Assembly: GCF_020176955.2 (NCBI RefSeq)
Contig: NZ_JAIUCZ020000004.1
Coordinates: 1 to 64,000 of the forward strand
From: Nocardia sp. alder85J
GTDB taxonomy: Bacteria > Actinomycetota > Actinomycetes > Mycobacteriales > Mycobacteriaceae
DNA: 64,000 nucleotides
Direction: 5' to 3'
The notes beneath the pieces are model-generated. The model had not been told where the DNA came from. It saw only the letters and a list, made by a program, of their open reading frames with translations, and did not search any database. The first letter of the stretch is position 1. The number at the start of each line of letters is the position of its first letter. Below, piece after piece: positions 36,642-45,054 of this stretch. The translations under genes and the position numbers were made by a program.

Positions 36642-37556
36642 ATGGATGTTCATATTCGGGACCTGCGCTATTTCGTGGCGGTCGCGGAAGAACTCAACTT
36701 CACCAAGGCCGCCGCCCGGGTCTTCGTCTCCCAGCCCGCCCTGAGCAAACAGATCGGCCAACTCGAAACACATCTGCGCACAGAGCTTTTCCATCGCGAC
36801 CGCCGCGGCGTCACCCTCACCCCGGACGGCGAGGTGCTACTACCGAGCGCGCGCGGCATCCTCGCCGAATGGGATACCGCCAACCGCACCCTGGCCGACG
36901 CCCTGCGGCAACGGAGCCGGACCCTGACGGTGGGTTTCCATACCCGGATCGGCCGCGGCCTGATCCCCGGCGTCACCGCGGACATGGCCCGGACGGAACC
37001 GGACCGGCGCCTGCACTTCCGCCAGATCAGCTGGGCCGACCCCACCGTCGGCCTCGCCGACGACACGGTCGACATCGCCGTCGCCTGGCTACCCCTGCCG
37101 GACACCACGCGGTTCGGCTTCCAGGTCGTCGCCCGGGAGGACCGCTGGGTGGCCCTGCCGCTCCACCACCGCCTCGCCGCCCGCCCGAGCATCCCGTTCG
37201 CCGAACTCGCCGCCGAACCCGTCGTCGCCCTGCCTGCCACCGCGGGCCCCCTGCGCGACTTCTGGCTGGCCACCGACCACCGCACCGTCGCGCCCGTGAT
37301 CGCCGCCGAAACCGAAACGGCCGAGGAGACTTTCGAGGCCATCGCCGCCGGCCTCGGCATCGCCCTGGTCGCCGAGGGCAACACCCACATCTACGATTCC
37401 CCCGATGTGGTCTTCCGCCCCGTCACCGGAATCGCCCCGAGCGAACTGGCGGTGGTCTGGCGCGCCGACGACCACCGCCCGATCCTGCGCACCTTCGTCT
37501 CCGCCTGCACCCGCTGCCTGTGCGGGCCGTCGGCGCAATCCGCCGCCACCTCATAG
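36642..37556 (+). CDS. LysR-family transcriptional regulator
   Basis: The 304-residue protein starts MDVHIRDLRYFVAVAEELNF and has the LysR helix-turn-helix TKAAARVFVSQPALSKQIGQ, then a periplasmic-binding-like effector domain. I chose ATG 36642 over GTG 36636. TAGCCT at 36630-36635 fits a -10 box 7 bases upstream, so the mRNA may be leaderless. It diverges from the quinone oxidoreductase-like gene, its probable target. Confidence 0.9.
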   Translation: MDVHIRDLRYFVAVAEELNFTKAAARVFVSQPALSKQIGQLETHLRTELFHRDRRGVTLTPDGEVLLPSARGILAEWDTANRTLADALRQRSRTLTVGFHTRIGRGLIPGVTADMARTEPDRRLHFRQISWADPTVGLADDTVDIAVAWLPLPDTTRFGFQVVAREDRWVALPLHHRLAARPSIPFAELAAEPVVALPATAGPLRDFWLATDHRTVAPVIAAETETAEETFEAIAAGLGIALVAEGNTHIYDSPDVVFRPVTGIAPSELAVVWRADDHRPILRTFVSACTRCLCGPSAQSAATS

Positions 37557-37702
37557 CCCCGATTGTCTGAATCACCTGCGGTACAACATCTTTCCGACAG
37601 CACGCCCTACCGCGGCCGGCGGTGGAAATTCGAGGTCCCGCCGAGACCCCGGGGCTCTACGATGGTGGTGGGCGCTCGGCGAACGATCAGGGGGTTGTAT
37701 TC

Positions 37703-38254
37703 GTGGATCCTGTTGTAGTGGAGGCCGGGACGACGTTGGTGAAGCTGATGGCCACCGACGCCTGGCCCGATGCGAAGGCCGCCGTCACCGGCTGGTGGCA
37801 GCAACACCACCCCGGCCAGGCCGGGCAGCTCGGCGCCGATCTGGACCTGCTCCGCGCCGAAGTCGTCGAAGCCGGCGCCGACCGCCCGATCCTGGACGCC
37901 CTCACCGGCGAGTGGCAGCTCCGCCTCCGCCGCCTGGTCGCCACGAATCCCGCACTACTGGAGCAACTCCGGCGCCTGGTCACCGACCACCTCACCCCGC
38001 TGCTGCGCACCCCGGCCGACACCACGGTCACCCAGACCGCCACGGTGACCGGCGACGGCAACACGACCATCCAGGCGGGCCGCGACGTCTCGGTCTCCCG
38101 CAACCGATCGATCACGATCGACACCGGCGGCGGCGATTTCCACGGCACCGCCGTCAGTGGCGACCACAACCGCGTGGTGCACGCCCCCGGCGCGGTGATC
38201 GGCGCGATCGGCGACAACAACACCCAGGTCAACCACTTCCATCGGCCCCGGTAG
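37703..38254 (+). CDS. Helical-bundle protein with G-D-x-N repeat tail, possible amyloid-signalling motif
   Basis: The 183-residue protein has a helical N-terminal half (about residues 4-100). Its tail carries three spaced repeats: VTGDGNTTIQ (115-124), VSGDHNRVVH (151-160) and AIGDNNTQVN (168-177). The pattern resembles the (I/V)G-x-x-N core of RHIM/PP-like bacterial amyloid signalling sequences seen in actinobacterial proteins linked to NLR-type immunity. A beta-solenoid reading is also possible. The GTG start follows AGGGGG; neighbours are unrelated regulators, and no NLR or nuclease partner lies in the window. Confidence 0.72.
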   Translation: MDPVVVEAGTTLVKLMATDAWPDAKAAVTGWWQQHHPGQAGQLGADLDLLRAEVVEAGADRPILDALTGEWQLRLRRLVATNPALLEQLRRLVTDHLTPLLRTPADTTVTQTATVTGDGNTTIQAGRDVSVSRNRSITIDTGGGDFHGTAVSGDHNRVVHAPGAVIGAIGDNNTQVNHFHRPR

Positions 38255-38504
38255 GGCTGCCGCGCGAGGTCCGCACGGCGCGGTGACGATGGATCGCCGC
38301 ATGCGGCCCGGCGGTGGCAGCGGCCGCCGGCGCTGCCGGAAGCGCTGCGCGGCACCGACTTCGAGGCCCCATTCCAATGGCGGTCCATCGCATTGCCGTG
38401 GATGTCGCACTGCGAGAGAGCAGTTCGGAAACCGTCGCCGGAAGCCGGGCGGCCGACGCGAAAACCACTCGAACAGACGCCGATCCACCGCGCACAATGC
38501 GATC

Positions 38505-39359
38505 GTGATCCTGCTCGTTCCCGCCGATGTCCTCCGCCCGCGCCGCGTCGACGAGCATTTCGCCGCCGAGGCGGAGGCCGCTCGTTCCGCCGGAATGGTG
38601 GTCGCACTGATCGATCACGATGCGCTGACCGGATCCGGCGGCGCCGAGCAGGCGGTGCGCGCGGTCCGGACCGCAGGGCAGGCGTGGTACCGCGGCTGGA
38701 TGCTGCGCAGTGCGGACTATGCCGCGCTCGCGCAGGCCCTGCGGCCGCGCGGCGTCACCCTGCGGACCGCTCCCGAGCAGTACCGGCGAGCGCACGAGCT
38801 ACCCGGTTGGTACGCAGCGCTGTCCGGCCTGACGCCGCGGACGGTGTGGACCGCGGGTGACGGCGACGCGCAATTCGACCGGGCGCGTGACGAACTCGGC
38901 TCCGGTCCTGCCGTGCTGCGCGACTACACCAAGTCGATGAAGCACTACTGGCGCGAGGCGGTGTACATCCCCGAACTGGCCGACGCCCCCGCCGCCCGGC
39001 AGGTCGCGCACCGCTTCCGGGAACTGCGCGGCGAGGACATGACCGGCGGGTTCGTGCTCCGGCAGTTCGAGCACTTCACCACGGCCGAGGTCCGCACCTG
39101 GTGGATCGACGGCCACTGCGCGCTGATCGGCCCGCACCCCGACACTCCCGACGTACTACCGGCGCCCGAGGTCGATTTCGCGGCACTCGGCGGGCCGATC
39201 GCGACTCTGTCCCTCCCGTTCGTCACAGCCGACTTCGCGCGGCGGTCCGACGGCGCCTGGCGCGTGATCGAACTCGGTGACGGGCAGGTCAGCGACCGGC
39301 CGCGAACCGTCCCGCCCGAGGCGCTGATCACGGCCCTCCGCAAGGGTTCTCACGGCTGA
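38505..39359 (+). CDS. ATP-grasp domain protein (DUF4343-like)
   Basis: The 284-residue protein resembles actinobacterial ATP-grasp family proteins: ILLVPADVLRPRRVDEHFAA at the start, YRGWMLRSADYAALAQAL, then the ATP-grasp core VLRDYTKSMKHYW, GGFVLRQFEHF and the closing RVIELGDGQVSDRP. The frame is open further upstream, but GTG 38505 begins the recognisable fold and the preceding codons are unlike the gene. Such enzymes usually ligate a carboxylate to an amine; here no partner gene indicates a substrate. Confidence 0.78.
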   Translation: MILLVPADVLRPRRVDEHFAAEAEAARSAGMVVALIDHDALTGSGGAEQAVRAVRTAGQAWYRGWMLRSADYAALAQALRPRGVTLRTAPEQYRRAHELPGWYAALSGLTPRTVWTAGDGDAQFDRARDELGSGPAVLRDYTKSMKHYWREAVYIPELADAPAARQVAHRFRELRGEDMTGGFVLRQFEHFTTAEVRTWWIDGHCALIGPHPDTPDVLPAPEVDFAALGGPIATLSLPFVTADFARRSDGAWRVIELGDGQVSDRPRTVPPEALITALRKGSHG

Positions 39360-39447
39360 CCGCGCCGGATCCCGGTTCCATATGGGCACGCTGGGGGTCA
39401 CCGATGCGCCGCGGCAACGGAATTCGGTCTCCGCGCGGCGGGCCGCC

Positions 39448-39888
39448 TCACGGGACCGGATCCGCCACCGGCTCCCGCAGTTCGGTCAGCAGCGCGCGCA
39501 GGGTCTCGCGCTGGGCGGGGGACAGCGGGGCGAACACCTCGGCGGCCGCGAGCCGGCGGGCCTCCGACAGCCGGTCGCGGGCGGCGCGGCCCGCGTCGGT
39601 CGGCTCGAGCAGGGTGGAGCGGCGGTTGGCCGGGTCGGCGACGCGGCGGACCAGCCCGGCCGCCTCCAGGGCGTCGGCCAGCGTGGTGACCGTGCGCGGC
39701 ACCACGTCGAGGCGGGCGGCCAGATCGACCATGCGCATCGGCTCGTCGGCCCGGGCGATCACGCGCAGTGCGCGGGCCTGCGCGGGGGTCAGGCCGAGCG
39801 GGGCCAGATGCGCGGCCTGGTTGCGCCGCATCCGCTTGGAGACCTCGAAGAACAGGTCGGGCAGTTCGTTCTCGGAGGGGGCTGTCAC
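39448..39888 (-). CDS. MarR-family transcriptional regulator
   Basis: The 146-residue protein has the MarR winged helix: LGLTPAQARALRVIARADEP, RMVDLAARLDVVPRTVTTLADAL and the wing VADPANRRSTLLEPTDAG. It starts with GTG at 39888. It diverges from an ABC exporter, and a perfect palindrome lies between them at 39906-39923. Repression of the exporter and itself, relieved by a drug-like ligand, is the standard model for this arrangement. Confidence 0.9.
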   Translation of the reverse strand: MTAPSENELPDLFFEVSKRMRRNQAAHLAPLGLTPAQARALRVIARADEPMRMVDLAARLDVVPRTVTTLADALEAAGLVRRVADPANRRSTLLEPTDAGRAARDRLSEARRLAAAEVFAPLSPAQRETLRALLTELREPVADPVP

Positions 39889-39905
39889 GCCGCTGAGCTT
39901 ACCTC

Positions 39906-39923
39906 ATTGTTCGAGGGAACAAT
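39906..39923. promoter_or_regulatory. MarR operator palindrome
   Basis: ATTGTTC-GAGG-GAACAAT is a perfect inverted repeat with 7-base arms, 18 bases upstream of the marR-like start and 51 bases upstream of the exporter start. Size, AT-rich arms and position suit a MarR dimer. Confidence 0.65.
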
Positions 39924-39973
39924 TATGAGCCATGCTCAGTTGGAGCAAGTGTTGATCGTCGAAGGAGTACCAC

Positions 39974-41731
39974 GTGCCACGTTCGCAACTGCGCCGGATA
40001 CTCCGGCTGTTCACCCCGTATCGAGGGCAACTCACCGTGATGGCGCTGCTGGTGGCGCTGTCCGCCGTCGTCTCGCTGGCCTCACCGTTCCTGCTGCGCG
40101 CCGTCCTGGACGTGGCGCTGCCGCAGGGCCGCACCGGTCTGCTCACCCTGCTCGCCGCGGGCATGATCGTGGTCTCGGTGGCGACCAGCGTGTTCGGCGT
40201 TTCGCAGACCTACATCTCCACCGCGGTCGGCCAGCGGGTCATGCACGACCTGCGCACCGCCGTCTACGCCCGGTTGCAGCAGATGCCGCTGGCCTTCTTC
40301 ACCACCACCCGCACCGGTGAGGTGCAGTCCCGCATCGCCAACGACATCGGCGGCATGCAGTCCACGGTCACCTCCACGGCGACCTCCCTGGTCTCCAACT
40401 TCACCGCGGTGACCGCGAGCGTCATCGCGATGATCGCGCTGGACTGGCGGCTGACGCTGGTCTCGCTGATCATGCTGCCGTTCTTCGTGTGGGTCTCGCG
40501 GCGCGTCGGCAACGAACGCCGCCGCCTCACCGCGCGCCGGCAGAAGCAACTCGCCTCGATGTCCGCGATCGTGGAGGAGTCGCTGTCGGTCAGCGGAATC
40601 CTGCTGGGCCGCACCATGGGTCGCGCACCCGCCCTGACCCGGAACTTCGCGGCCGAATCCCACGAGCTGGCGGATCTCGAACTGCGCGCGAGCATGGCGG
40701 GCCGGTGGCGGCAGTCCACCATCCAGATGGTCATGTCCGCGATGCCCGCGGTGATCTACTGGGCCGCGGGACTGACCGTCTCGCACGGACATTCGCTGGT
40801 GTCGATCGGCACCCTGGTCGCGTTCACCACCCTCCAGGGCGGCCTGCTGCGGCCGCTCGTGATGCTGTTGCAGACCGGCGTCGACGTGCAGAGTTCGCTG
40901 GCCCTGTTCACACGCATCTTCGAATACCTCGACCTGACCCCCGACATCACCGAATCCGCCACCCCCGCGAGCCTGCCGCGACCCACCGGAACGGTGGACT
41001 TCGAGCACGTCGGATTCGCCTACGACGGCGCCGAGACCCCGGCGCTGCGCGATATCGACCTGCACGTCCCCGCCGGCTCCAGCCTGGCCGTCGTCGGCGC
41101 CACCGGCTCCGGCAAGACCACGCTCAGCTACCTGGTGCCGCGCCTCTACGACGTGACCGCGGGCCGGGTGCTCATCGACGGCACCGATGTGCGCGACCTG
41201 TCGTTCGCGGACCTGGCCCGCGCCGTCGGTGTGGTGTCCCAGGAGACCTACCTGTTCCACGCCTCCGTCGCCGACAACCTGCGCTTCGCCAAACCGGACG
41301 CCACCGACGAGGAACTGCACCGCGCGGCCCGCGCCGCCCAGATCCACGACCACATCGCGAGCCTGCCCGACGGCTACGACACCGTCGTGGGGGAGCGGGG
41401 CTACCGCTTCTCCGGCGGCGAGAAGCAGCGCCTGGCACTGGCCCGGACCATCCTGCGGGACCCGCCGATCCTGGTGCTGGACGAGGCGACCAGCGCCCTC
41501 GACACCCGCACCGAGCGCGCGGTCCAGGACGCGATCGACACCCTGGCGGCGGGCCGCACCACCATCACCATCGCCCACCGCCTCTCCACGGTCCGCGACG
41601 CGGACCAGATCGTGGTCCTGGACCACGGCCGGATCGCCGAACGCGGCACCCACGACGAACTGGTCGCCGCGCGCGGCGCCTACGCCGCCCTGCTGGCCCG
41701 CGCCGGCGAGTCGGTACCCGCCGCCGCCTGA
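39974..41731 (+). CDS. ABC exporter, fused permease-ATPase (half transporter)
   Basis: The 585-residue protein has six hydrophobic helices in its first 310 residues (GQRVMHDLRTAVYARLQQMP, FFTTTRTGEVQSRIANDIGG) and then an ATPase: Walker A VGATGSGKTT, Q-loop VSQETYLFHASVADNL, signature YRFSGGEKQRLALAR and Walker B ILVLDEATSALD. It would act as a homodimer exporting lipids or drugs. The GTG start follows GAAGGAG. It is divergent from and probably controlled by the MarR gene. Confidence 0.92.
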   Translation: MPRSQLRRILRLFTPYRGQLTVMALLVALSAVVSLASPFLLRAVLDVALPQGRTGLLTLLAAGMIVVSVATSVFGVSQTYISTAVGQRVMHDLRTAVYARLQQMPLAFFTTTRTGEVQSRIANDIGGMQSTVTSTATSLVSNFTAVTASVIAMIALDWRLTLVSLIMLPFFVWVSRRVGNERRRLTARRQKQLASMSAIVEESLSVSGILLGRTMGRAPALTRNFAAESHELADLELRASMAGRWRQSTIQMVMSAMPAVIYWAAGLTVSHGHSLVSIGTLVAFTTLQGGLLRPLVMLLQTGVDVQSSLALFTRIFEYLDLTPDITESATPASLPRPTGTVDFEHVGFAYDGAETPALRDIDLHVPAGSSLAVVGATGSGKTTLSYLVPRLYDVTAGRVLIDGTDVRDLSFADLARAVGVVSQETYLFHASVADNLRFAKPDATDEELHRAARAAQIHDHIASLPDGYDTVVGERGYRFSGGEKQRLALARTILRDPPILVLDEATSALDTRTERAVQDAIDTLAAGRTTITIAHRLSTVRDADQIVVLDHGRIAERGTHDELVAARGAYAALLARAGESVPAAA

Positions 41732-41881
41732 TCGCCCGTTGCACCCCTCCGGCCGGTGATCGGTCGACATGCCACCGGCGCGGTGCGGTCGGACAGGCGG
41801 CAGGAAGGCCGACGGCGCCGGCGCGGGCAGATCAGCCGACGCGGGCCGCAGTTGCTGGTCGGGCGTGCGATCGCCCGCCGC

Positions 41882-41913
41882 GCGGCACGGGAACCTGTAC
41901 CGGTCCGTGCCGC
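41882..41913. terminator. Hairpin between the ABC exporter and the DinB-family gene
   Basis: GCGGCACGG (41882-41890) and CCGTGCCGC (41905-41913) pair perfectly around a 14-base loop. It lies between convergent genes, 25 bases past the DinB-like stop codon. The rest of the 207-base gap shows no gene. Confidence 0.5.
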
Positions 41914-41938
41914 ACCCTGTCGGCCGAATTCCGCTGCG

Positions 41939-42472
41939 TCACATCGTCTTCGCGCCGTCGATCGCCTCGCGGAGGATGTCGGCGTGCCCGGCGTGCTGGG
42001 CGGTCTCGGCGATGATGTGCAGCAGGACGCGGCGAGCGGAGCGCCGGCCACCGGGTTCGAGCCACGGGGCCGCCGGCAGGGGGTGGGAGGCGTCGAGGTC
42101 GGGCAGTGTCGCCACCAACTCGTCGGTGCGCTCGGCGACCTCGTCGTAGGCGGCGAGCACCCCGGCCAGGGTTTCCCCGGGCAGCATGCGGAACTCGTCC
42201 GCGCGCCGGGCGTAGTCCTCCTCGGTCCAGTCGGAGAACGACTTGCCGCCGCCGAGTGCGTCCGGCCCGTGCAGGATGAAGTCGACCCAGCCCCGCTCAC
42301 CGCCGGTCACGTGCTTGATCAGCCCGCCCAGGCACAGTTCGCTGACCGTGGTGCGGGCGGCCGCCTGCTCGTCGGTCAGGCCCCGGGTGGTGAAGCGCAG
42401 GAAGGCGCGGTGGGTGCGCAGTGCGTCGAGCAGGTCGGCGCGCTCGCCGGTGCGGATCTCGGTGCCGGTCAT
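41939..42472 (-). CDS. DinB-like (TIGR03083-type) metal-binding protein
   Basis: The 177-residue protein is a four-helix DinB/maleylpyruvate isomerase-like fold. The metal-binding histidines are visible in GGLIKHVTGGERGW and HIIAETAQHAGHADILREAI. Such actinobacterial proteins are often mycothiol- or bacillithiol-dependent transferases, but the present one cannot be assigned a reaction. It diverges from a WYL-domain regulator across 91 bases. Confidence 0.82.
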   Translation of the reverse strand: MTGTEIRTGERADLLDALRTHRAFLRFTTRGLTDEQAAARTTVSELCLGGLIKHVTGGERGWVDFILHGPDALGGGKSFSDWTEEDYARRADEFRMLPGETLAGVLAAYDEVAERTDELVATLPDLDASHPLPAAPWLEPGGRRSARRVLLHIIAETAQHAGHADILREAIDGAKTM

Positions 42473-42563
42473 GGATGTGGTTCCTCTCGTCGTTCCGATG
42501 TCGTCGCCTACGCTAGGAGCCATTGGTGCCAGTTTCTGTCCTGAATGCACGAGGTGTCGGAAG

Positions 42564-43538
42564 ATGTCCGGAACAAGTGTGCGGATGTTGCGCTTGCTGT
42601 CGCTGTTGCAGACGCATCGCTTCTGGCCGGGGGAGGAACTGGCCGAGCGGCTGGGTGTCTCGGTCCGCACGCTGCGCCGCGATGTCGATCGGCTGCGCGA
42701 ACTGGGTTATCCGGTGCGCGCACAGCGCGGGGTCGCCGGCGGATATCAGCTCACCGCGGGCGCGGCCCTGCCGCCGCTGGTCCTCGACGACGACGAGGCC
42801 GTCGCCCTCGCCCTCGGATTGCAGTCCACCGCGCAGTCGACCGTGGCCGGCATCGCGGAGTCCTCGGTGCGCACCCTGGCCACACTGCTGCCGGTGATGC
42901 CGCCGCGCCTGCGCCGCCGGATCGACGCGGTGCGCGCGATGACGCTGTCCGCGGAAACGCCCGGCCCCGAGCCGATTCCGGAAACCGATCCGGATGTGCT
43001 CGTGGTCCTCGCCCAGGCCTGCCGCGACACCGAACGCCTGGAATTCGACTACTGCGACGCCGACGGCCGCGCCTCGGCCCGCCGCGTCGAGCCGCTACGG
43101 CTGGTCTCGGCCCGCCGCCGCTGGTATCTGGTCTGCTACGACCTGGACCGGCACGATTGGCGCAGCTTCCGGCTCGACCGGCTGAGCCGCCCGCACCCCA
43201 CCGGAATCCGATTCCGCCCCCGGGACCTGCCCGCCGAGGACGCCGCCGCCTTCATCCGCCGCCAACTGGACAACGTGCCGCGCCCCTACGAGATCGAGGT
43301 CCTGCTGCACACCGACGCCGACACCGCCGCCCGCCGCATCGGCCGCTGGGCGACCCTGGAACCGGTCGACGACGAGCATTGCGTACTCCGCATGAGTGTC
43401 GACCAGATGCACTGGCCCGCAACAGCTCTGGGCCTGGCCGGGGTCGAGTTCACGATCCGCTCCGCCCCGGAACTGACGGCGATGCTGGCCGAATGGAGCG
43501 AACGCTTCGCGCGGGCGGTCGCGCGCGGACGGCCGTGA
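42564..43538 (+). CDS. HTH-WYL transcriptional regulator
   Basis: The 324-residue protein has a DeoR-like winged helix (MLRLLSLLQTHRFWPGEELA, LGVSVRTLRRDVDRLREL) and a WYL domain with RRVEPLRLVSARRRWYLVCY and WRSFRLDRLSRP, followed by a WCX-like C-terminus. WYL domains sense nucleotides or nucleic acid in several known cases. It is divergent from the DinB-like gene, a frequent pairing in actinobacteria, and may control it. The ATG at 42564 is preceded by a GGAAG-like site. Confidence 0.88.
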   Translation: MSGTSVRMLRLLSLLQTHRFWPGEELAERLGVSVRTLRRDVDRLRELGYPVRAQRGVAGGYQLTAGAALPPLVLDDDEAVALALGLQSTAQSTVAGIAESSVRTLATLLPVMPPRLRRRIDAVRAMTLSAETPGPEPIPETDPDVLVVLAQACRDTERLEFDYCDADGRASARRVEPLRLVSARRRWYLVCYDLDRHDWRSFRLDRLSRPHPTGIRFRPRDLPAEDAAAFIRRQLDNVPRPYEIEVLLHTDADTAARRIGRWATLEPVDDEHCVLRMSVDQMHWPATALGLAGVEFTIRSAPELTAMLAEWSERFARAVARGRP

Positions 43539-43583
43539 TCACGGCGATCTCCGACCGGCGTTGTCCGGCAAGGCATTACCCTG

Positions 43584-43802
43584 ATGCCCATGTCCGGGTT
43601 CAGGAAGGGCGAGCGACTCGCGGTGTTCGGGGGCGGCGCCGTGTTCGGTGGATTGGTGCTCGTCGTCGCCCCTGTCTGGCTGGGCTGGGCGCTCGGCGGC
43701 GGATTCGGGCTCGCCTGTGGAATCTGTGTGGGGGTCGTGGGTCTGCTCGCCCTGCTCACCGGAGGCGGCCTGTTGTGGGCGATGTCCCACGACAGCGATT
43801 GA
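43584..43802 (+). CDS. Small two-helix membrane protein
   Basis: The 72-residue protein has a short basic N-terminus and two hydrophobic helices (LAVFGGGAVFGGLVLVVAPV and CGICVGVVGLLALLTGGGLL). No family is recognised. TACCCT at 43576-43581 suggests a -10 box immediately before the start, so translation may be leaderless; ATG 43590 is an alternative start. It is 45 bases downstream of the WYL regulator. Confidence 0.6.
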   Translation: MPMSGFRKGERLAVFGGGAVFGGLVLVVAPVWLGWALGGGFGLACGICVGVVGLLALLTGGGLLWAMSHDSD

Positions 43803-43810
43803 CGGCGTGT

Positions 43811-44530
43811 TCACACGGCCGCGCGACGGTTCGGTGAACCGGTCAGGAATCTCGGGGTCGCCCGGCCGGTGACCGCCCGGGGCGACAATGCGGTCAGGAC
43901 GTGACCCACTGCGGCCTCCAGATCCCACCACCCGTCGAGCAGCACATGCTCGGGCAGGGCGGGGCTGACCGACGCTGCACCGTCGCGAGTGGCGGCCTGC
44001 CGCTGCAAGGCCGCGGTGAGCAGCGGGACCAGCATCTGCCGGCGTCGCCAGGGCAGCGGCCGGGGCCAGGCGACCGCCAGGATCTTCGCGGGCCTCGCGA
44101 GATCGAACCAGCCTCGCAACAGGATGTCGTCGGGCAGGTCCGGCCCGACATAGGGCGTGTCGTGATGCGAATCGGATTGTGCCCGTAGCGCTTCGGTGAG
44201 CAATCGCGCCAACCTCTGCTCCGCCGGTTCCGGCACCGGCCGCACGGCGCCCGCGGTGGCCGCCGCGCGCACCCGCATCCACTCCCGCAACAGATCCGCC
44301 ATGTGCTGCCCCCACCGTCCCTCCGGCTCGTCGTCGGCCGGGCGCGGCGGCACCTGCGGAGGGTCGGCCGCAGGCCGCCGCGGCTCGACCGTGTCCGGAC
44401 ATCCGGTCGCCGCGGAATCGGCGGGCGCCATGGCATATTCGTTGTCACCGGAGATCTCGCGCGTCGCGTCGGCATCGTGCGGCGGCCGCCCTCGTCGTGT
44501 GCGGTATGCCGTCAGCCGGAATACATCCAT
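43811..44530 (-). CDS. Hypothetical protein with an internally repeated LP-LL-GW-DL motif
   Basis: The 239-residue protein is not recognised. Its C-terminal half contains two similar segments, DLPDDILLRGWFDLARPAKI and ALPEHVLLDGWWDLEAAVGH, about 65 residues apart, each following a helical RLLTEALRAQ or PLLTAALQRQ stretch. This indicates an internal duplication. The N-terminal 75 residues are proline/aspartate-rich and probably disordered. ATG 44530 follows AAAGGGG; a GTG lies just upstream at 44533. It faces away from the MBL-fold gene. Confidence 0.6.
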   Translation of the reverse strand: MDVFRLTAYRTRRGRPPHDADATREISGDNEYAMAPADSAATGCPDTVEPRRPAADPPQVPPRPADDEPEGRWGQHMADLLREWMRVRAAATAGAVRPVPEPAEQRLARLLTEALRAQSDSHHDTPYVGPDLPDDILLRGWFDLARPAKILAVAWPRPLPWRRRQMLVPLLTAALQRQAATRDGAASVSPALPEHVLLDGWWDLEAAVGHVLTALSPRAVTGRATPRFLTGSPNRRAAV

Positions 44531-45054
44531 CACGTGCCCCTTTCTCGCGTTGTGACGGAGGCGGGTGATACCTCGCACGACCAGCAAGCATTGCGACAAT
44601 TGCACCGGGATGCAACCCTTTCCGGGCTCGTATCTTGCAGGCGTCCGTGAATTCCGTTCGAAACTCCGCCGATTCGTAGGCCCTGTGGCGGGTGGACCCC
44701 GAACCCGTGGGAATGCGGGTGCGGACACCTTGTTTTCGTAGGACAGCCGGGCTCTTCGAGCCGTCCCACCAGCGCGAAGTGCGATATCGGCCCGGATCGC
44801 GTAGGACTGGGCATCCCGATCCCTACAAATTGTAGGACCGCCGCCGCGAACTCCCATACTCTGTGGGTCCCGGCTCGAAAATCCGCGACATGAAGGCGTT
44901 TTCGGTAGTGCGGGACCGTCCTCGGCGCGATATCCTCGGACATGCCCGAATTCGAACAATCGGCCCTCCGGCTCGACGGAATTGCGTGGGTTGTACGGAA
45001 CGGCAGACTTCCGGACGAGGAAAAGTGAGCCCCACTCGTGAAAGGACATCACCG
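44531..45054. other. Divergent regulatory region with GTAGGAC boxes
   Basis: These 524 bases are less GC-rich than the flanks and hold no convincing full gene. GTAGG occurs at 44676 and GTAGGAC at 44738, 44801 and 44832, with spacings of 62, 63 and 31 bases, close to whole helical turns. TTGCA-CCGGGA-TGCAA at 44600-44615 is a further inverted repeat. A 28-codon frame at 44942-45028 (MPEFEQSALRLDGIAWVVRN and eight more) ends near the MBL start, but its codon usage is ambiguous. Confidence 0.45.
44822..44836. promoter_or_regulatory. Palindrome over a putative -35 of the MBL-fold gene
   Basis: CCTACAA-A-TTGTAGG is a perfect 15-base palindrome. Its right arm overlaps TTGTAG (44830-44835), a possible -35 box 19 bases before CATACT (44855-44860). 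It also contains one of the GTAGGAC words repeated upstream. A repressor site is inferred. Confidence 0.45.

Noticed and set aside
37703-38254. Phage tail fibre or trimeric autotransporter repeat protein
   Set aside because: G-D-x-N repeats could suggest this, but there is no secretion signal, no phage context and only three short units behind a helical domain.
38283-38504. N-terminal extension of the ATP-grasp protein
   Set aside because: The added sequence is arginine-rich and unlike the family; the recognisable fold starts at GTG 38505.
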